Shown: in pieces, positions 51,762 to 60,547 of the stretch
Layout of the letters: each line of letters opens with the position of its first letter
Position numbering within the stretch: the first letter of the stretch is position 1
Assembly: GCA_017792345.1 (NCBI GenBank)
Contig: CP051228.1
Location: 4,370,148-4,434,147, forward strand
DNA from: Mesoflavibacter sp.
GTDB taxonomy: Bacteria > Pseudomonadota > Alphaproteobacteria > UBA8366 > Aestuariispiraceae
Length of the DNA stretch: 64,000 bases
Reading direction: 5' to 3'
Notes under the pieces: model-generated
Database searches by the model: none
Told to the model about the DNA's origin: nothing
What the model saw: the letters and a program-made list of their open reading frames with translations, nothing else
Made by a program: the position numbers and the translations under genes

Positions 51762-51791
51762 TTTACAGACTCGCCAACATTGATCGATAGT
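51762..51791 (+). promoter_or_regulatory. Possible promoter of the RpiR regulator gene
   Basis: TTTACA at 51762-51767 and GATAGT at 51786-51791 are 18 bases apart, about 55 bases before the regulator start. The -35 directly abuts the second candidate operator, which would allow autoregulation. Confidence 0.35.
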
Positions 51792-51846
51792 TTCCAAAAG
51801 CATCGGGAACAACCCGTTGGCGACACGTCGAACCGGGTAGGAAATC

Positions 51847-52731
51847 ATGTCAGCAGCCGCGCGAGGCGCACAGAATGGGACGGTGGCAGAGCGGATTCAT
51901 GCCCGCTTTGACGACCTGACCCGCGCCGAGCGGCAATTGGCGAATGCCCTGCTGGAGAACTATCCCGTCTTGGGTCTGAATTCGATTGCCGCCGTGGCCG
52001 ATGCCTCCGGCGTCTCCATGCCGACCGTGGCGCGCATGGCGAAGAAACTGGGTTTCGACGGGTTTCCGGAACTGAAGGACAAGCTGCGGTCGGAACTGGA
52101 AGAGACGATCACCAACCCGATCGCCAAACACGACCGCTGGGCAGAAAGCGCGCCCGATACGCATATCCTGAACCGCTTTGCCGATGCCGTTCAGGAAAAC
52201 ATGCATCAGACCCTGCGGCAGATCTCGCTGGAAGCCTTCAACGAGACGGTAGACCTTCTGGCGGACACGGAAAGGGAAGTCTATGTCGTCGGCGGACGGC
52301 TGACCCGGGCCCTGGCGGATTACCTTTTCACCCATATGCAGGTGATCCGGGGCGGTCTGACCCTGATCAAATCCAATTCCAACACCTGGCCGCATTATGT
52401 CCTGAACATGAAGCCGGGCGATACGCTGGTGATCTTCGATATCCGGCGCTACGAATACGATCTATTGCGCCTTGCCGAAATGGCGCGGACACAAGGCGCC
52501 ACCGTCGTTCTGTTCACCGATCAATGGCGCTCCCCGGTTGCGAAACACGCGGCACACAGCTTCCATTGCCGAATCGAAGCCCCATCCGCCTGGGATTCCA
52601 ATGTCGCGATCATGTTCGTCGTGGAGGCGATCATCGCGGCCGTCCAGAACCTTCGTTGGACCGAAACGCGCGACCGGATGAAGGCGCTGGAAGACCTGTT
52701 CGACCAGACCAAGCTGTTCAAGAAATTCTGA
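51847..52731 (+). CDS. MurR/RpiR family transcriptional regulator
   Basis: A 294-residue regulator. The HTH_6 domain occupies residues 12-85 (LTRAERQLANALLENYP, then IAAVADASGVSMPTVARMAKKLGF). The SIS domain at 125-265 carries the ligand-binding strands EVYVVGGRLTRALADYL and GDTLVIFDIRRYEYDLL. In typical SIS domains the second loop is Ser-rich for sugar phosphates; here it reads FDIRRYEYD, as in amino-acid/amine-linked RpiR proteins I know in Alphaproteobacteria. A non-sugar ligand is therefore likely. The start has AGGA upstream. It is divergent from the TRAP/ligase operon and its stop is 6 bases from the next convergent gene. Confidence 0.9.
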   Translation: MSAAARGAQNGTVAERIHARFDDLTRAERQLANALLENYPVLGLNSIAAVADASGVSMPTVARMAKKLGFDGFPELKDKLRSELEETITNPIAKHDRWAESAPDTHILNRFADAVQENMHQTLRQISLEAFNETVDLLADTEREVYVVGGRLTRALADYLFTHMQVIRGGLTLIKSNSNTWPHYVLNMKPGDTLVIFDIRRYEYDLLRLAEMARTQGATVVLFTDQWRSPVAKHAAHSFHCRIEAPSAWDSNVAIMFVVEAIIAAVQNLRWTETRDRMKALEDLFDQTKLFKKF

Positions 52732-52737
52732 ACCGCC

Positions 52738-53901
52738 TCAACTGGTCAGCAGCAGCCGGCGCGGATCGATGGCATCCCTTCCCCGGCGGATCTGGAAATG
52801 CACCTGCGGCGTCTCGACCGTACCGCTGGACCCGACGCGGGCGATCGCCTGACCGCGTTGAATGACCTGCCCCCGGCTGACCAGCAGCGCGTCGGCATGG
52901 GCATAGGCGGTGACATAGCCGTCGGCATGCTTGATCAGGACGATGTTGCCGAAACCTTGCAGCCCGTCACCGGCGTAGGCGACGACGCCGGCTTCGGCAG
53001 CGCGGATCGGGCTTCCGCGTGGCGCGGCAATATTGATGCCGTCATTATGCAGGCCCCGACCTTTCGGACCGTAGGCCGATACGACATTCCCCCGGACCGG
53101 CCACAGGAAACCATTGCCCGTCATCGGCGGCGGGCGCGGGATTGGCCCCACAAGACGCGGCGGTTCATAGGGTTTGGCTGGCGGATAGATCACATCGCTC
53201 GGTCCGAATGACGGTTCCGGGGGCGGCTGCGACGGCAGTTGCGACGGGGCAGGTTCCGGCGAGGCCTCCAGGACCGGAACATCCTCTCCTGACGAAGCCG
53301 GCGGCGGAGACTCCGGCAAAAGCTCGACCGACGGCGCGACGGCCGACGGTTCCGGATTGCCCGGGGCGTTGGGGATCGGTTCCGGCCGAGGCGGCGGTGC
53401 GGCGGGATCGGTCGAGACATAGGTAGCCCGCGGCACGGTGGACGACGGCACGCTCAACCGCTGTCCGACCTTGATGGTATAGGGCGGCGCCATTTGATTG
53501 ACGCGCACCAATTCATTCATCGCGACGCCGTATTGCCGGGATATGCCGTAAACCGTCTCGCCGGTCCGAACCGTATGGGTCCGGGCCGCGGGGATGCGCA
53601 ATTGCTGACCGACCCGCAAATCGTAGGGTGGCCGAAGCGCATTCTCCACGATCAGCGCGCGGAGCGGCACACCATACCCCCGAGAAATGGCGTATAGCGT
53701 CTCACCGCGCCGGACGGTGTGGATATTGCCTTGGGTCGGGGCGACCGGGGCGCTGCTGGAACTGCCGACGGATTGCGACGTCCCCTGACCGCCGCTCTTA
53801 ACACTGGAACTGTCGAACAGGCGTATCTGCGGTCCCGACCCGCCACCGCCGCAGGCGGCCAGCAGTGCCGCGGTCAGGACCAGGACCGCGACCTTAGTCA
53901 C
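52738..53901 (-). CDS. LysM / M23 (LytM-like) lipoprotein, NlpD/DipM-type
   Basis: An envelope lipoprotein of 387 residues that probably activates cell-separation amidases. GTG 53901 gives a lipoprotein signal with lipobox LLAAC. Two LysM domains follow (HTVRRGETLYAISRGYGV and HTVRTGETVYGISRQYGV), then a Pro/Glu-rich linker and a C-terminal M23 domain. The zinc site is degenerate: the first HxxxD pattern reads NDGIN, and the final HxH is QVH, while H in YAHADAL remains. It is therefore likely a non-catalytic activator like DipM, EnvC or NlpD. It overlaps the pcm stop by 8 bases (GTGACTAA), so it is co-translated with pcm. Confidence 0.88.
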   Translation of the reverse strand: MTKVAVLVLTAALLAACGGGGSGPQIRLFDSSSVKSGGQGTSQSVGSSSSAPVAPTQGNIHTVRRGETLYAISRGYGVPLRALIVENALRPPYDLRVGQQLRIPAARTHTVRTGETVYGISRQYGVAMNELVRVNQMAPPYTIKVGQRLSVPSSTVPRATYVSTDPAAPPPRPEPIPNAPGNPEPSAVAPSVELLPESPPPASSGEDVPVLEASPEPAPSQLPSQPPPEPSFGPSDVIYPPAKPYEPPRLVGPIPRPPPMTGNGFLWPVRGNVVSAYGPKGRGLHNDGINIAAPRGSPIRAAEAGVVAYAGDGLQGFGNIVLIKHADGYVTAYAHADALLVSRGQVIQRGQAIARVGSSGTVETPQVHFQIRRGRDAIDPRRLLLTS

Positions 53902-54538
53902 GGTCGGCCTCCACCCCCGGCAATAGCGGAACGAAACGCACGTCGCCCATCTCCTCCAATTCCAAGCCGCCCTCGGTCTTCGTTCCGCAGAGCAGTACTT
54001 GCGGCAGATCGTGATCCCCGACCGGCACGACGATGCGACCGCCGACGGCCAGTTGGTCGACCAGAACCGGCGGCACATCCATTGCGGCGGCCGTCACGAT
54101 GATCCGGTCGAACGGCGCTTGCTCCAGCCAGCCCGTTGCGCCGTCTCCATATTTGGTGACGATATTGTGCAAATCGAGGTGCCGGAACAGCGACTCCGCC
54201 TCACGCAACAGCGGTTTATGGCGTTCGACGGTATAAACGCGGCGGCTCAACCGGCTGAGGACGGCGGCCTGATAGCCGGAGCCGGTGCCGACTTCCAGCA
54301 CCTTGCAGCGCCGATCCAGTTTGAGCGCTTCGGTCATCAGCGCGACAACGAAAGGCTGACTGATCGTCTGCCCCCGCCCGATCGGCAGCGCGGAATCGTC
54401 ATAGGCGTGGCGGCGGAAGGTTTCCGGCACGAAGAGCTCGCGCGGCGTCTGTTCCAGAGCGGTCAAAACCGCCTGGTCCAGAATGCCGTTACGGCGCAGC
54501 GTCAGAATCAGCCGAGCCCGCTCGGACTGAAGATCCAT
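53894..54538 (-). CDS. pcm: Protein-L-isoaspartate O-methyltransferase
   Basis: SAM-dependent repair enzyme that methylates isoaspartyl residues in damaged proteins. It has about 215 residues. The PIMT N-terminus (VLTALEQTPRELFVPE), the substrate loop ALPIGRGQTISQPFVVA and SAM motif I VLEVGTGSGYQAAVL are intact. Later motifs include FDRIIVTAAAMDVP and GGRIVVPVG. The start could be ATG 54538 or the in-frame GTGs at 54547 and 54553; GGGA lies 7 bases before 54547. It is between surE and the M23 lipoprotein gene, the usual alphaproteobacterial order. Confidence 0.93.
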   Translation of the reverse strand: MDLQSERARLILTLRRNGILDQAVLTALEQTPRELFVPETFRRHAYDDSALPIGRGQTISQPFVVALMTEALKLDRRCKVLEVGTGSGYQAAVLSRLSRRVYTVERHKPLLREAESLFRHLDLHNIVTKYGDGATGWLEQAPFDRIIVTAAAMDVPPVLVDQLAVGGRIVVPVGDHDLPQVLLCGTKTEGGLELEEMGDVRFVPLLPGVEADRD

Positions 54539-54587
54539 CGCGATCACGGTCACGTCCCGTGGTTGGGGTCCCTCATCGACCCCCGGT

Positions 54588-55382
54588 TTAGTTCGCTTCG
54601 GCGATCCGGCGCAAGAGGGCGTGGTCGGTTCTGTCGATCGTCAGTGGCGTGACCCCGATCCGACCGGCGGAAATCGCGCCCAGATCGGTCCCATCTAAAT
54701 CCCCGGGCGCCCCGCCCTCGTGATGCAGGATATAGCGGTTTCCGCCCCCCGGAACAGGGCGGTAGACCATGGTGTCGCCGGACGTGCCTTGCCGAACGAA
54801 AAGTGGCTCCGGGTCGGCCACCGCGACCGGAAAATTGATGCCCAGCGCGCCGCCACGACGAATGCCACGGCGACAGAGCGTATCCAGAACAGCGGGAAGA
54901 TGAAACGCCACATCGTCCCAGGTCGCGTCGGAAACCGGCTGACGTTCCGGGTGATCCGCACTGAGCGCAATCGCCGAAATGCCGTTCAACGCGGCCGTAA
55001 CCGCGACGCCGACCGTCCCGGAATAGATCAAATCGCCGCCAATATTGACGCCGTGATTGATCCCGGACAGGACCAGATCAGGCGGCGCATCCGCCATGGA
55101 AATGCGCAAGGCCGCCAACAGGCTATCCGCCGGCCGGCCTGTTACGGCGAAACGGCGTTCGCCGCGCGGTTCGATGGTGATTTCCCGGCGCAAGGAGACC
55201 ATTGCCGAGGCACCGCTATGACCTTCGGCCGGCGCGCTGACCCACAATTCACCGACCAACGGCCGAACTACCTCCTCCAGGACCCGCAGGCCCCGCGCCT
55301 CGATCCCGTCGTCATTGCTGATCAGCACCCGCGCTTTGGTGAGATCGATTGGAACGAGATCGAGGGGAGACTGGTTCATCAT
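54588..55382 (-). CDS. surE: 5'/3'-nucleotidase SurE
   Basis: Metal-dependent nucleotidase/exopolyphosphatase of about 264 residues, a stationary-phase survival protein. The N-terminal metal motif ISNDDGIEARGL is near 21-32, with the SAPAEGHSGAS substrate loop near 54 and LSGINHGVNIGGDLIYSGTVGAA-type block near 103 (here SGTVGVAV). The ATG overlaps the serS stop (TGATGATG), with two adjacent ATG codons possible at 55382 and 55379. N-terminal residues before ARVLISNDDG are longer than in most SurE proteins by about 12. Confidence 0.94.
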   Translation of the reverse strand: MMNQSPLDLVPIDLTKARVLISNDDGIEARGLRVLEEVVRPLVGELWVSAPAEGHSGASAMVSLRREITIEPRGERRFAVTGRPADSLLAALRISMADAPPDLVLSGINHGVNIGGDLIYSGTVGVAVTAALNGISAIALSADHPERQPVSDATWDDVAFHLPAVLDTLCRRGIRRGGALGINFPVAVADPEPLFVRQGTSGDTMVYRPVPGGGNRYILHHEGGAPGDLDGTDLGAISAGRIGVTPLTIDRTDHALLRRIAEAN

Positions 55383-56668
55383 CAGCCTCGGGCGACCGCT
55401 TCGATCCGTTCCAGGCCGCCCATATAGCCGCGCAGGGCTTCCGGCACCGTTATGGATCCGTCGGCATTCTGATAGTTCTCCAGGACCGCAATCAGGGTGC
55501 GGCCGACCGCCAGACCGGACCCGTTCAGCGTATGCACGAAACGGGTTCCCTTTTCACCGGCGGTTCGGAAACGGGCCTTCATGCGACGGGCCTGGAAATC
55601 GCCGCAAGTCGAGCAGCTTGAAATTTCCCGGTACCGTCCCTGCCCCGGCAGCCAGACTTCGATATCGAAGGTCTTTCGCGCGCCGAACCCCATGTCGCCG
55701 GTACACAGGACCATGGTCCGGAACGGCAGGCCAAGCGCTTTCAGGATGCCTTCGGCACAGCCTGTCATCCGTTCCAGTTCCGCTTCGGAGTGATCCGGAT
55801 GCGTGATCGACACCATCTCGACTTTCGAGAACTGGTGCTGGCGGATCATGCCGCGGGTATCCTTACCGGCTGCGCCGGCTTCCGACCGGAAACAGGGCGT
55901 CCAGGCGGTGAGGCGCATCGGCAGTTGGGCTTCATCCCAGATCTTCTCGGCCGCGGTGTTGGTCAACGGCACTTCCGCCGTCGGGATCAACCAGAAACCG
56001 TCATCCGTGTGGAACAGATCCTCAGCGAATTTGGGCAATTGTCCCGTGCCGAACATCGCATTGTCCCGGACCAGGAAGGGCGGGATGGTTTCGGTATAGC
56101 CGTTCTGGGTCGTGTGCGTGTCCAGCATGAAGCTGGCCAGGGCACGCTCCAGCCGCGCCAAAGCCCCCTTCAGGATCACGAACCGGGCGCCGGACATAGT
56201 CGCGGCGGTTTCGAAATCCATCAGGCCGAGCCCTTCGCCAAGATCGAAATGCTCTTTGGCGTCGAAGTCGAAAGCGCGAGGCTCACCGATACGGCGGACC
56301 TCGACATTGTCATCTTCACCGCCACCGACCGGCACGTCGGCCAACGGCAGGTTCGGCAGGCTGGCCAGCAGGGCATCCAGCTTTTCTGCCAGGTCGCTTT
56401 CTTCCTGCTCCGCCTGGGCCAAGCCGTCCTTCAAGGCCTGCACTTCGGCGATCAGGTCGTCGGCGTTCTCACCCTTCGCCTTCCGCTGTCCGACCTCCTT
56501 CGAGGCGGCGTTGCGGCGGCTCTGGATTTCCTGCATGCGCGTCTGGGCGGCGCGGCGCGCCTCGTCCAATGCCAGGATGTCGGCGGAGGACGACGACACG
56601 GCTCCGCGGCTCCGCAGGGCCGCGTCGAAGGTTTCCGGATTTTCGCGGATATACCTCAGATCGTGCAT
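55382..56668 (-). CDS. serS: Seryl-tRNA synthetase
   Basis: Class II synthetase charging tRNA-Ser (and tRNA-Sec where present), 428 residues, the normal length. The N-terminal coiled-coil arm spans residues 30-105 (with [21 protein letters not shown]). Motif 2 region [24 protein letters not shown] and motif 3 [19 protein letters not shown] are intact. The start has GAGAGG upstream. It lies between tatC and surE and is coupled to surE. Confidence 0.97.
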   Translation of the reverse strand: MHDLRYIRENPETFDAALRSRGAVSSSSADILALDEARRAAQTRMQEIQSRRNAASKEVGQRKAKGENADDLIAEVQALKDGLAQAEQEESDLAEKLDALLASLPNLPLADVPVGGGEDDNVEVRRIGEPRAFDFDAKEHFDLGEGLGLMDFETAATMSGARFVILKGALARLERALASFMLDTHTTQNGYTETIPPFLVRDNAMFGTGQLPKFAEDLFHTDDGFWLIPTAEVPLTNTAAEKIWDEAQLPMRLTAWTPCFRSEAGAAGKDTRGMIRQHQFSKVEMVSITHPDHSEAELERMTGCAEGILKALGLPFRTMVLCTGDMGFGARKTFDIEVWLPGQGRYREISSCSTCGDFQARRMKARFRTAGEKGTRFVHTLNGSGLAVGRTLIAVLENYQNADGSITVPEALRGYMGGLERIEAVARG

Positions 56669-56823
56669 GTCACACCTCTCATGGCATCGGTTGATAGGAA
56701 ATGCCCGGGAAACCGGACCGGCGGGTTATAGGACGCGCCGCGACCGGGCGTCCAGCATCTATCTGGCCGCGGCTATGTCATGTCCCGGTGAGTGTGGCTT
56801 TCAGGCGACCGGTGGGGTCCGAG

Positions 56824-57663
56824 TTAGGACTTCTTGTCCTCGTCCTCGTCGGGCTCTTCCTCGTCATCGTCGAGGCCGAGCAGCCGGTCACGTTCCTTCT
56901 TCTGCTTCTCGATGAAGACGGAACACCAGATCGAGATTTCGTAGAGCAGAATGATCGGAATCGCGAGACCGATCTGGCTCAACGGATCCGGCGGCGTCAG
57001 GATGGCCGCCGCGACAAAGGCGATCAGGATCGCATAACGGCGCTTCTCCCGAAGCCCTTTCGCGGAGGTAATGCCGACCCGGACCAGCAGGGTCAGCAGC
57101 ACCGGCAGTTCGAAGCACAGGCCGAAGGCGAAAATCAAGGTCATCACGAAGGACAGGTACTCGCTGACCTTCGCTTCCATTTCGACGCGCACGCCATCCG
57201 CCGCGACCTGTTCGAAACCCAGGAAGAAGCCGAGCGCGACGGGCATGACCAGGTAATAGACGAAGGCCGCACCGAGGGTGAAAAGGAAAGGCGTCGCGAC
57301 CAGGAACGGCAGGAACGCGCTCTTTTCATGGCGGTACAGGCCCGGCGCCACGAACATCCACAGATGCCAGGCAATGAACGGAAAGGTGAAGCAGAACGAG
57401 GTGAAAAAGGCGACCTTGATCTGGGTGAAGAACCATTCATGTGGCGCGGTGAAAATCATGCGCCGGCCGGCCAGGTCGTCGCCCCAGGCGATGACCAACG
57501 GTTCCGCCAGGAAGTTATAGACCGGTTCCGCGAAGGCAAAGGCGATGAAGAAGCCGACAATCAGCGCACCGACCGAATAGAGCAGCCGGGACCGCAATTC
57601 CTTCAAATGTTCGAGCAACGGCGCTTTCGACGCGTCCATTTCGCTCTCATCCACCTCGCTCAT
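56824..57663 (-). CDS. tatC: Twin-arginine translocase subunit TatC
   Basis: Six-span inner-membrane core of the Tat system, 279 residues, which recognises twin-arginine signals. HLKELRSRLLYS near 19-30 is the conserved cytoplasmic N-terminal motif. The FTAPHEWFFTQIKVAFFTSF and FPFIAWHLWMFVAPGLY blocks are typical. The C-terminus is a long charged tail (EEPDEDEDKKS). AAGGAAG lies upstream. At least three proteins encoded in this window carry twin-arginine-type signals. Confidence 0.96.
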   Translation of the reverse strand: MSEVDESEMDASKAPLLEHLKELRSRLLYSVGALIVGFFIAFAFAEPVYNFLAEPLVIAWGDDLAGRRMIFTAPHEWFFTQIKVAFFTSFCFTFPFIAWHLWMFVAPGLYRHEKSAFLPFLVATPFLFTLGAAFVYYLVMPVALGFFLGFEQVAADGVRVEMEAKVSEYLSFVMTLIFAFGLCFELPVLLTLLVRVGITSAKGLREKRRYAILIAFVAAAILTPPDPLSQIGLAIPIILLYEISIWCSVFIEKQKKERDRLLGLDDDEEEPDEDEDKKS

Positions 57664-57674
57664 ACTCGACTTCC

Positions 57675-58292
57675 TTAACTAGAGGCGGACGATCCCGGCT
57701 TCGCGGCCGGTTTCGAAGCGGATTTCGCCGGGGCGGATTTCTTTGCGGCCGTTTTACGGGGCGCAGCTTTCTTCGCCGCGGCTTTCTTGGCCACCGACTT
57801 TTTGGCACCGGCCGCCTTCGGAGCCGCGGGTTTCGACGAAGCCGGCTTGGTGGCGGGCTTGGGCTCGGTCTTCTTGGCTTCGGCCTTGGCGGCCGGCTTC
57901 GGCGGGACCGGAGCGGCCACTTCAGGCTTCGGCGTGGTCGTGCTGGGCGACGGCGTGCTGTCAGTCCGTCCGGCCTTGTTCACTTCCCCACGCGCGGCGT
58001 TCACCTCGGATTTCATGTCGCGAACGGATTTTTCGACTTCGCCCGTCGGGTCGATGTCCTTGACCCAACTGGAAGAGCCGTTCTTGACGCCCTCGACCTG
58101 TTTCTTGATGTCCTGAAGATCGGCCTCTTTCGCCATCTCGTCCATGGCGCTGTGGAATTCCCCAGCGAGAGACCGCGCTTTGCGCATGAACCCGGTAATC
58201 GTCCGGAAGACACGCGGCAGTTCCTTCGGACCGACCACCAGGACGGTCACGACTGCCACGACTAGGAATTCCTGCCAGCCGAAGTCAAGCAT
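57675..58292 (-). CDS. tatB: Twin-arginine translocase subunit TatB
   Basis: Single-span TatB of 205 residues. The N-terminal helix FGWQEFLVVAVVTVLVVGPKELPRV with the Gly-Pro hinge and the following amphipathic helix are as expected. After residue 105 the protein has a long Lys/Ala/Pro tail with repeated AKK and PAA units, resembling histone H1-like tails and much longer than in E. coli. It lies 11 bases before tatC. The tail may be cytosolic and unstructured; its role is unknown. Confidence 0.93.
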   Translation of the reverse strand: MLDFGWQEFLVVAVVTVLVVGPKELPRVFRTITGFMRKARSLAGEFHSAMDEMAKEADLQDIKKQVEGVKNGSSSWVKDIDPTGEVEKSVRDMKSEVNAARGEVNKAGRTDSTPSPSTTTPKPEVAAPVPPKPAAKAEAKKTEPKPATKPASSKPAAPKAAGAKKSVAKKAAAKKAAPRKTAAKKSAPAKSASKPAAKPGSSASS

Positions 58293-58378
58293 GGCCCACC
58301 GTTAGAACCGAGTTACAGGGAACGAGCCAGAGATCGCGCCGAACCCGGCGTCGCATCCTGGCCCGTGCGCCGATCCAA

Positions 58379-58621
58379 TCAGCCGTTGGCGGCCTTGTCC
58401 TTGGACTTTTCGGACGCTTCGGCATCCGATTCCGTGGCGATCCGCTTGGTCTCGGTATCGGTCTCGGCCGTTTCCGAACCTTCTTCTTTCATGTTTTTCT
58501 TAAACGATTTCAGGCCCTTGCCGAAGTCGCCCATGAGCGCGGAAATCTTGCCGCGGCCACCGAAAAGGACAAGCACGACCGCCAGAACAATCAGCCAATG
58601 CCAGATGGAAAAACTGCCCAT
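58379..58621 (-). CDS. tatA: Twin-arginine translocase subunit TatA
   Basis: Pore-forming TatA protein of 80 residues. It has the short N-terminal span ([19 protein letters not shown]), the conserved [23 protein letters not shown] hinge and amphipathic helix, and an acidic tail. GAGGGG lies upstream of ATG 58621. It is 86 bases before tatB on the same strand. Confidence 0.94.
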   Translation of the reverse strand: MGSFSIWHWLIVLAVVLVLFGGRGKISALMGDFGKGLKSFKKNMKEEGSETAETDTETKRIATESDAEASEKSKDKAANG

Positions 58622-58694
58622 AATTTACCCCTCGTTAAGCCCGTTTGGTCCCGGCTTCCTCCAAGAGTGCCGCCGGCCCTGTATCATTCCTTCG

Positions 58695-59768
58695 CTATGT
58701 AGCGCCTTCCGCCGGAAAAACAAAGACCTGACTGCGATCCAGCGTTACGGACTGCAATGCGCCTTCGTCCGGGAGATAACGGCCCGGCATCCGGGCATGC
58801 AGATGCAGCTCCTGCCCGGTTGTCTGGCACGTACACAAATGGATCAAGCTGGTCCGTCCCAGCATCCGCGACGCGAGAACCTTCACTGGTACGGCCCCTG
58901 AACCCTCCCCGGAAAGGGCAAGGGCCTCCGGCCGGATCACGACCTGGGCGGCCCCGCCCTCTGGCAGGCCGTCCGCAGCGAAGACACCAAGCGGCGTATC
59001 CACGGCGCCACCGTTCACCCTGCCGGACACTCGGTTCACATCGCCGAAGAAGCCCGCGACGAACCCGTTCACCGGGCGCAGATAAAGCGAATCCGGCGTA
59101 CCGTCCTGTTCGACACGGCCCTGGCGCATGACAACGATCCGGTCGGCCATATGCATTGCCTCTTCGGCGTCATGGGTGACCATCAAAACGGCCGATTTGG
59201 ACCGTTTCAGAATGTGCAAAGTCCGGTCCCGGACGGATTCCCGCAGACGCGCGTCCAGCCCTGAAAAAGGCTCATCCATCAGGATGATCCGGGGCTCCGG
59301 TGCCAGTGCGCGGGCCAGGGCCACGCGCTGCTGCTGCCCGCCGGACAATTCGTGAGGATAGGCCCCGGCATAGTCGCTCAATCCGACCTGTTCCAGAACC
59401 GCCTTCACCCGGCCGTTCGTGTCGGCCCCACGCGGCAGGCCGAAGGCAATATTCTTCGCGATCGTCATGTGGGGGAACAGGGCATAATCCTGGAAGACCA
59501 GACCCAGATTTCGGTTTTCGGGGGGCAAGATTTCCCCTGGACGGGTCACGACGACGCCATCTAGTTCGACACTGCCCTCCCGCACCGGTTCCAGGCCGGC
59601 CGCAATGCGCAGCGCGGTCGTTTTGCCGCAGCCGGACGGGCCCAGGAGGCACACGACCTCCCCCACTCCAACCGACAGGTCCAGCCCGCGCACCGCCGGC
59701 GTATCACCATAGGAATGGTGCACGCCGGTCAAACGCAAAACCGTGGAATTGGGGGCCAGGTCGCTCAT
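58695..59768 (-). CDS. Orphan ABC transporter ATP-binding protein, FbpC/PotA-like
   Basis: A 357-residue ATPase of the iron(III)/polyamine/sulfate CUT1-like group. Walker A LGPSGCGKTTALR near 42-54, Q-loop VFQDYALFPHM, signature LSGGQQQRVALARAL, Walker B IILMDEPFSGLD and His in VMVTHDAEEAM are intact. A C-terminal TOBE-like regulatory domain from about 245 follows. The length, the LFPHMTIAKNIAFGL segment and the ABC signature fit FbpC. No permease or binding protein is adjacent. It sits between scpB and tatA, which are neighbours in many related genomes, so it looks like an insertion into a conserved cluster. Confidence 0.9.
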   Translation of the reverse strand: MSDLAPNSTVLRLTGVHHSYGDTPAVRGLDLSVGVGEVVCLLGPSGCGKTTALRIAAGLEPVREGSVELDGVVVTRPGEILPPENRNLGLVFQDYALFPHMTIAKNIAFGLPRGADTNGRVKAVLEQVGLSDYAGAYPHELSGGQQQRVALARALAPEPRIILMDEPFSGLDARLRESVRDRTLHILKRSKSAVLMVTHDAEEAMHMADRIVVMRQGRVEQDGTPDSLYLRPVNGFVAGFFGDVNRVSGRVNGGAVDTPLGVFAADGLPEGGAAQVVIRPEALALSGEGSGAVPVKVLASRMLGRTSLIHLCTCQTTGQELHLHARMPGRYLPDEGALQSVTLDRSQVFVFPAEGAT

Positions 59769-59845
59769 AGCGCCAATCTATTGAGCATGATTATCACAAT
59801 CAACCGGTCACGAGAGCGCAGCGGGACTGAACCGGTGCCATAACA

Positions 59846-60520
59846 TCAGTCCTCAAGCGCAATATGCTCATCGTCCTCAACCGATTCGAATGCCTCATCA
59901 TTCTCAAGGAAAGCGGTCCGTTCGTCGACGTCGTCACCATCCTCGGAATCGTCGTCGCTGTCGGTCGCCTGCATCGCGATGGCGCCCAAATTGGGCCGGC
60001 TGTCCAGCAGACCGGCAGCCTTCAGTTCTTCCACGCCCGGCAGATCGGTCAGATCCTCCAAGCCGAAATCGGCCAGAAACCGTTCCGTCGTGCCCCAGGT
60101 CACCGGCTTGCCCGGCGCCCGACGGCGGCCGCGCGGGCGGATCCACTCGGCCTCCAGCAGCGCGTCCATTGACCCTTTGGACAGGGCGACGCCGCGAATT
60201 TCCTCGATCTCAGCGCGCGTGACCGGCTGATGGTAGGCAATAATCGACAGGGTCTCGATCGCGGCCCGAGACAGTTTCCGCGGCACTTCGCGCTCAAGCA
60301 CCATATAGCCCGACAGATCCGTCGCGGTGCGGAAGCACCAGCCCTTGCCGACCTTGGCCAGGTTAACGCCGCGCGCGGCATACATGCCTTCCAGCTCCTC
60401 CAGAAGGCTGTCCAGTTCGATCCCCTCCGGCAGCCGTTCCAGCAGCGTCGGCTCCGTAACCGGTTCGGCGGCCGCGAACAACATGGCTTCAAGAAGCCGA
60501 ATTTGCTGAAATCTATCCAT
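59846..60520 (-). CDS. scpB: Segregation and condensation protein B
   Basis: ScpB is the kleisin-binding partner in the SMC-ScpAB complex that compacts and segregates the chromosome. The 224-residue protein has two winged-helix domains (residues 8-90 and 95-160) with EALLFAAAEPV-type start (here EAMLFAAAEPVTEPTL), LSRAAIETLSIIAYHQPVTRAEIEEIRGV and the TWGTTERFLADFGL end. A very acidic tail follows (DSDDDSEDGDDVDE), longer than in B. subtilis. It lies 27 bases after scpA. Confidence 0.94.
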   Translation of the reverse strand: MDRFQQIRLLEAMLFAAAEPVTEPTLLERLPEGIELDSLLEELEGMYAARGVNLAKVGKGWCFRTATDLSGYMVLEREVPRKLSRAAIETLSIIAYHQPVTRAEIEEIRGVALSKGSMDALLEAEWIRPRGRRRAPGKPVTWGTTERFLADFGLEDLTDLPGVEELKAAGLLDSRPNLGAIAMQATDSDDDSEDGDDVDERTAFLENDEAFESVEDDEHIALED

Positions 60521-60547
60521 CGCGATTAATCTCTTGATTCCATAAGC

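Noticed and set aside
56731-56753. Terminator between tatC and serS
   Set aside because: GGACGC/GCGTCC forms a 6-base stem with a 11-base loop and no T-run; too weak to call.
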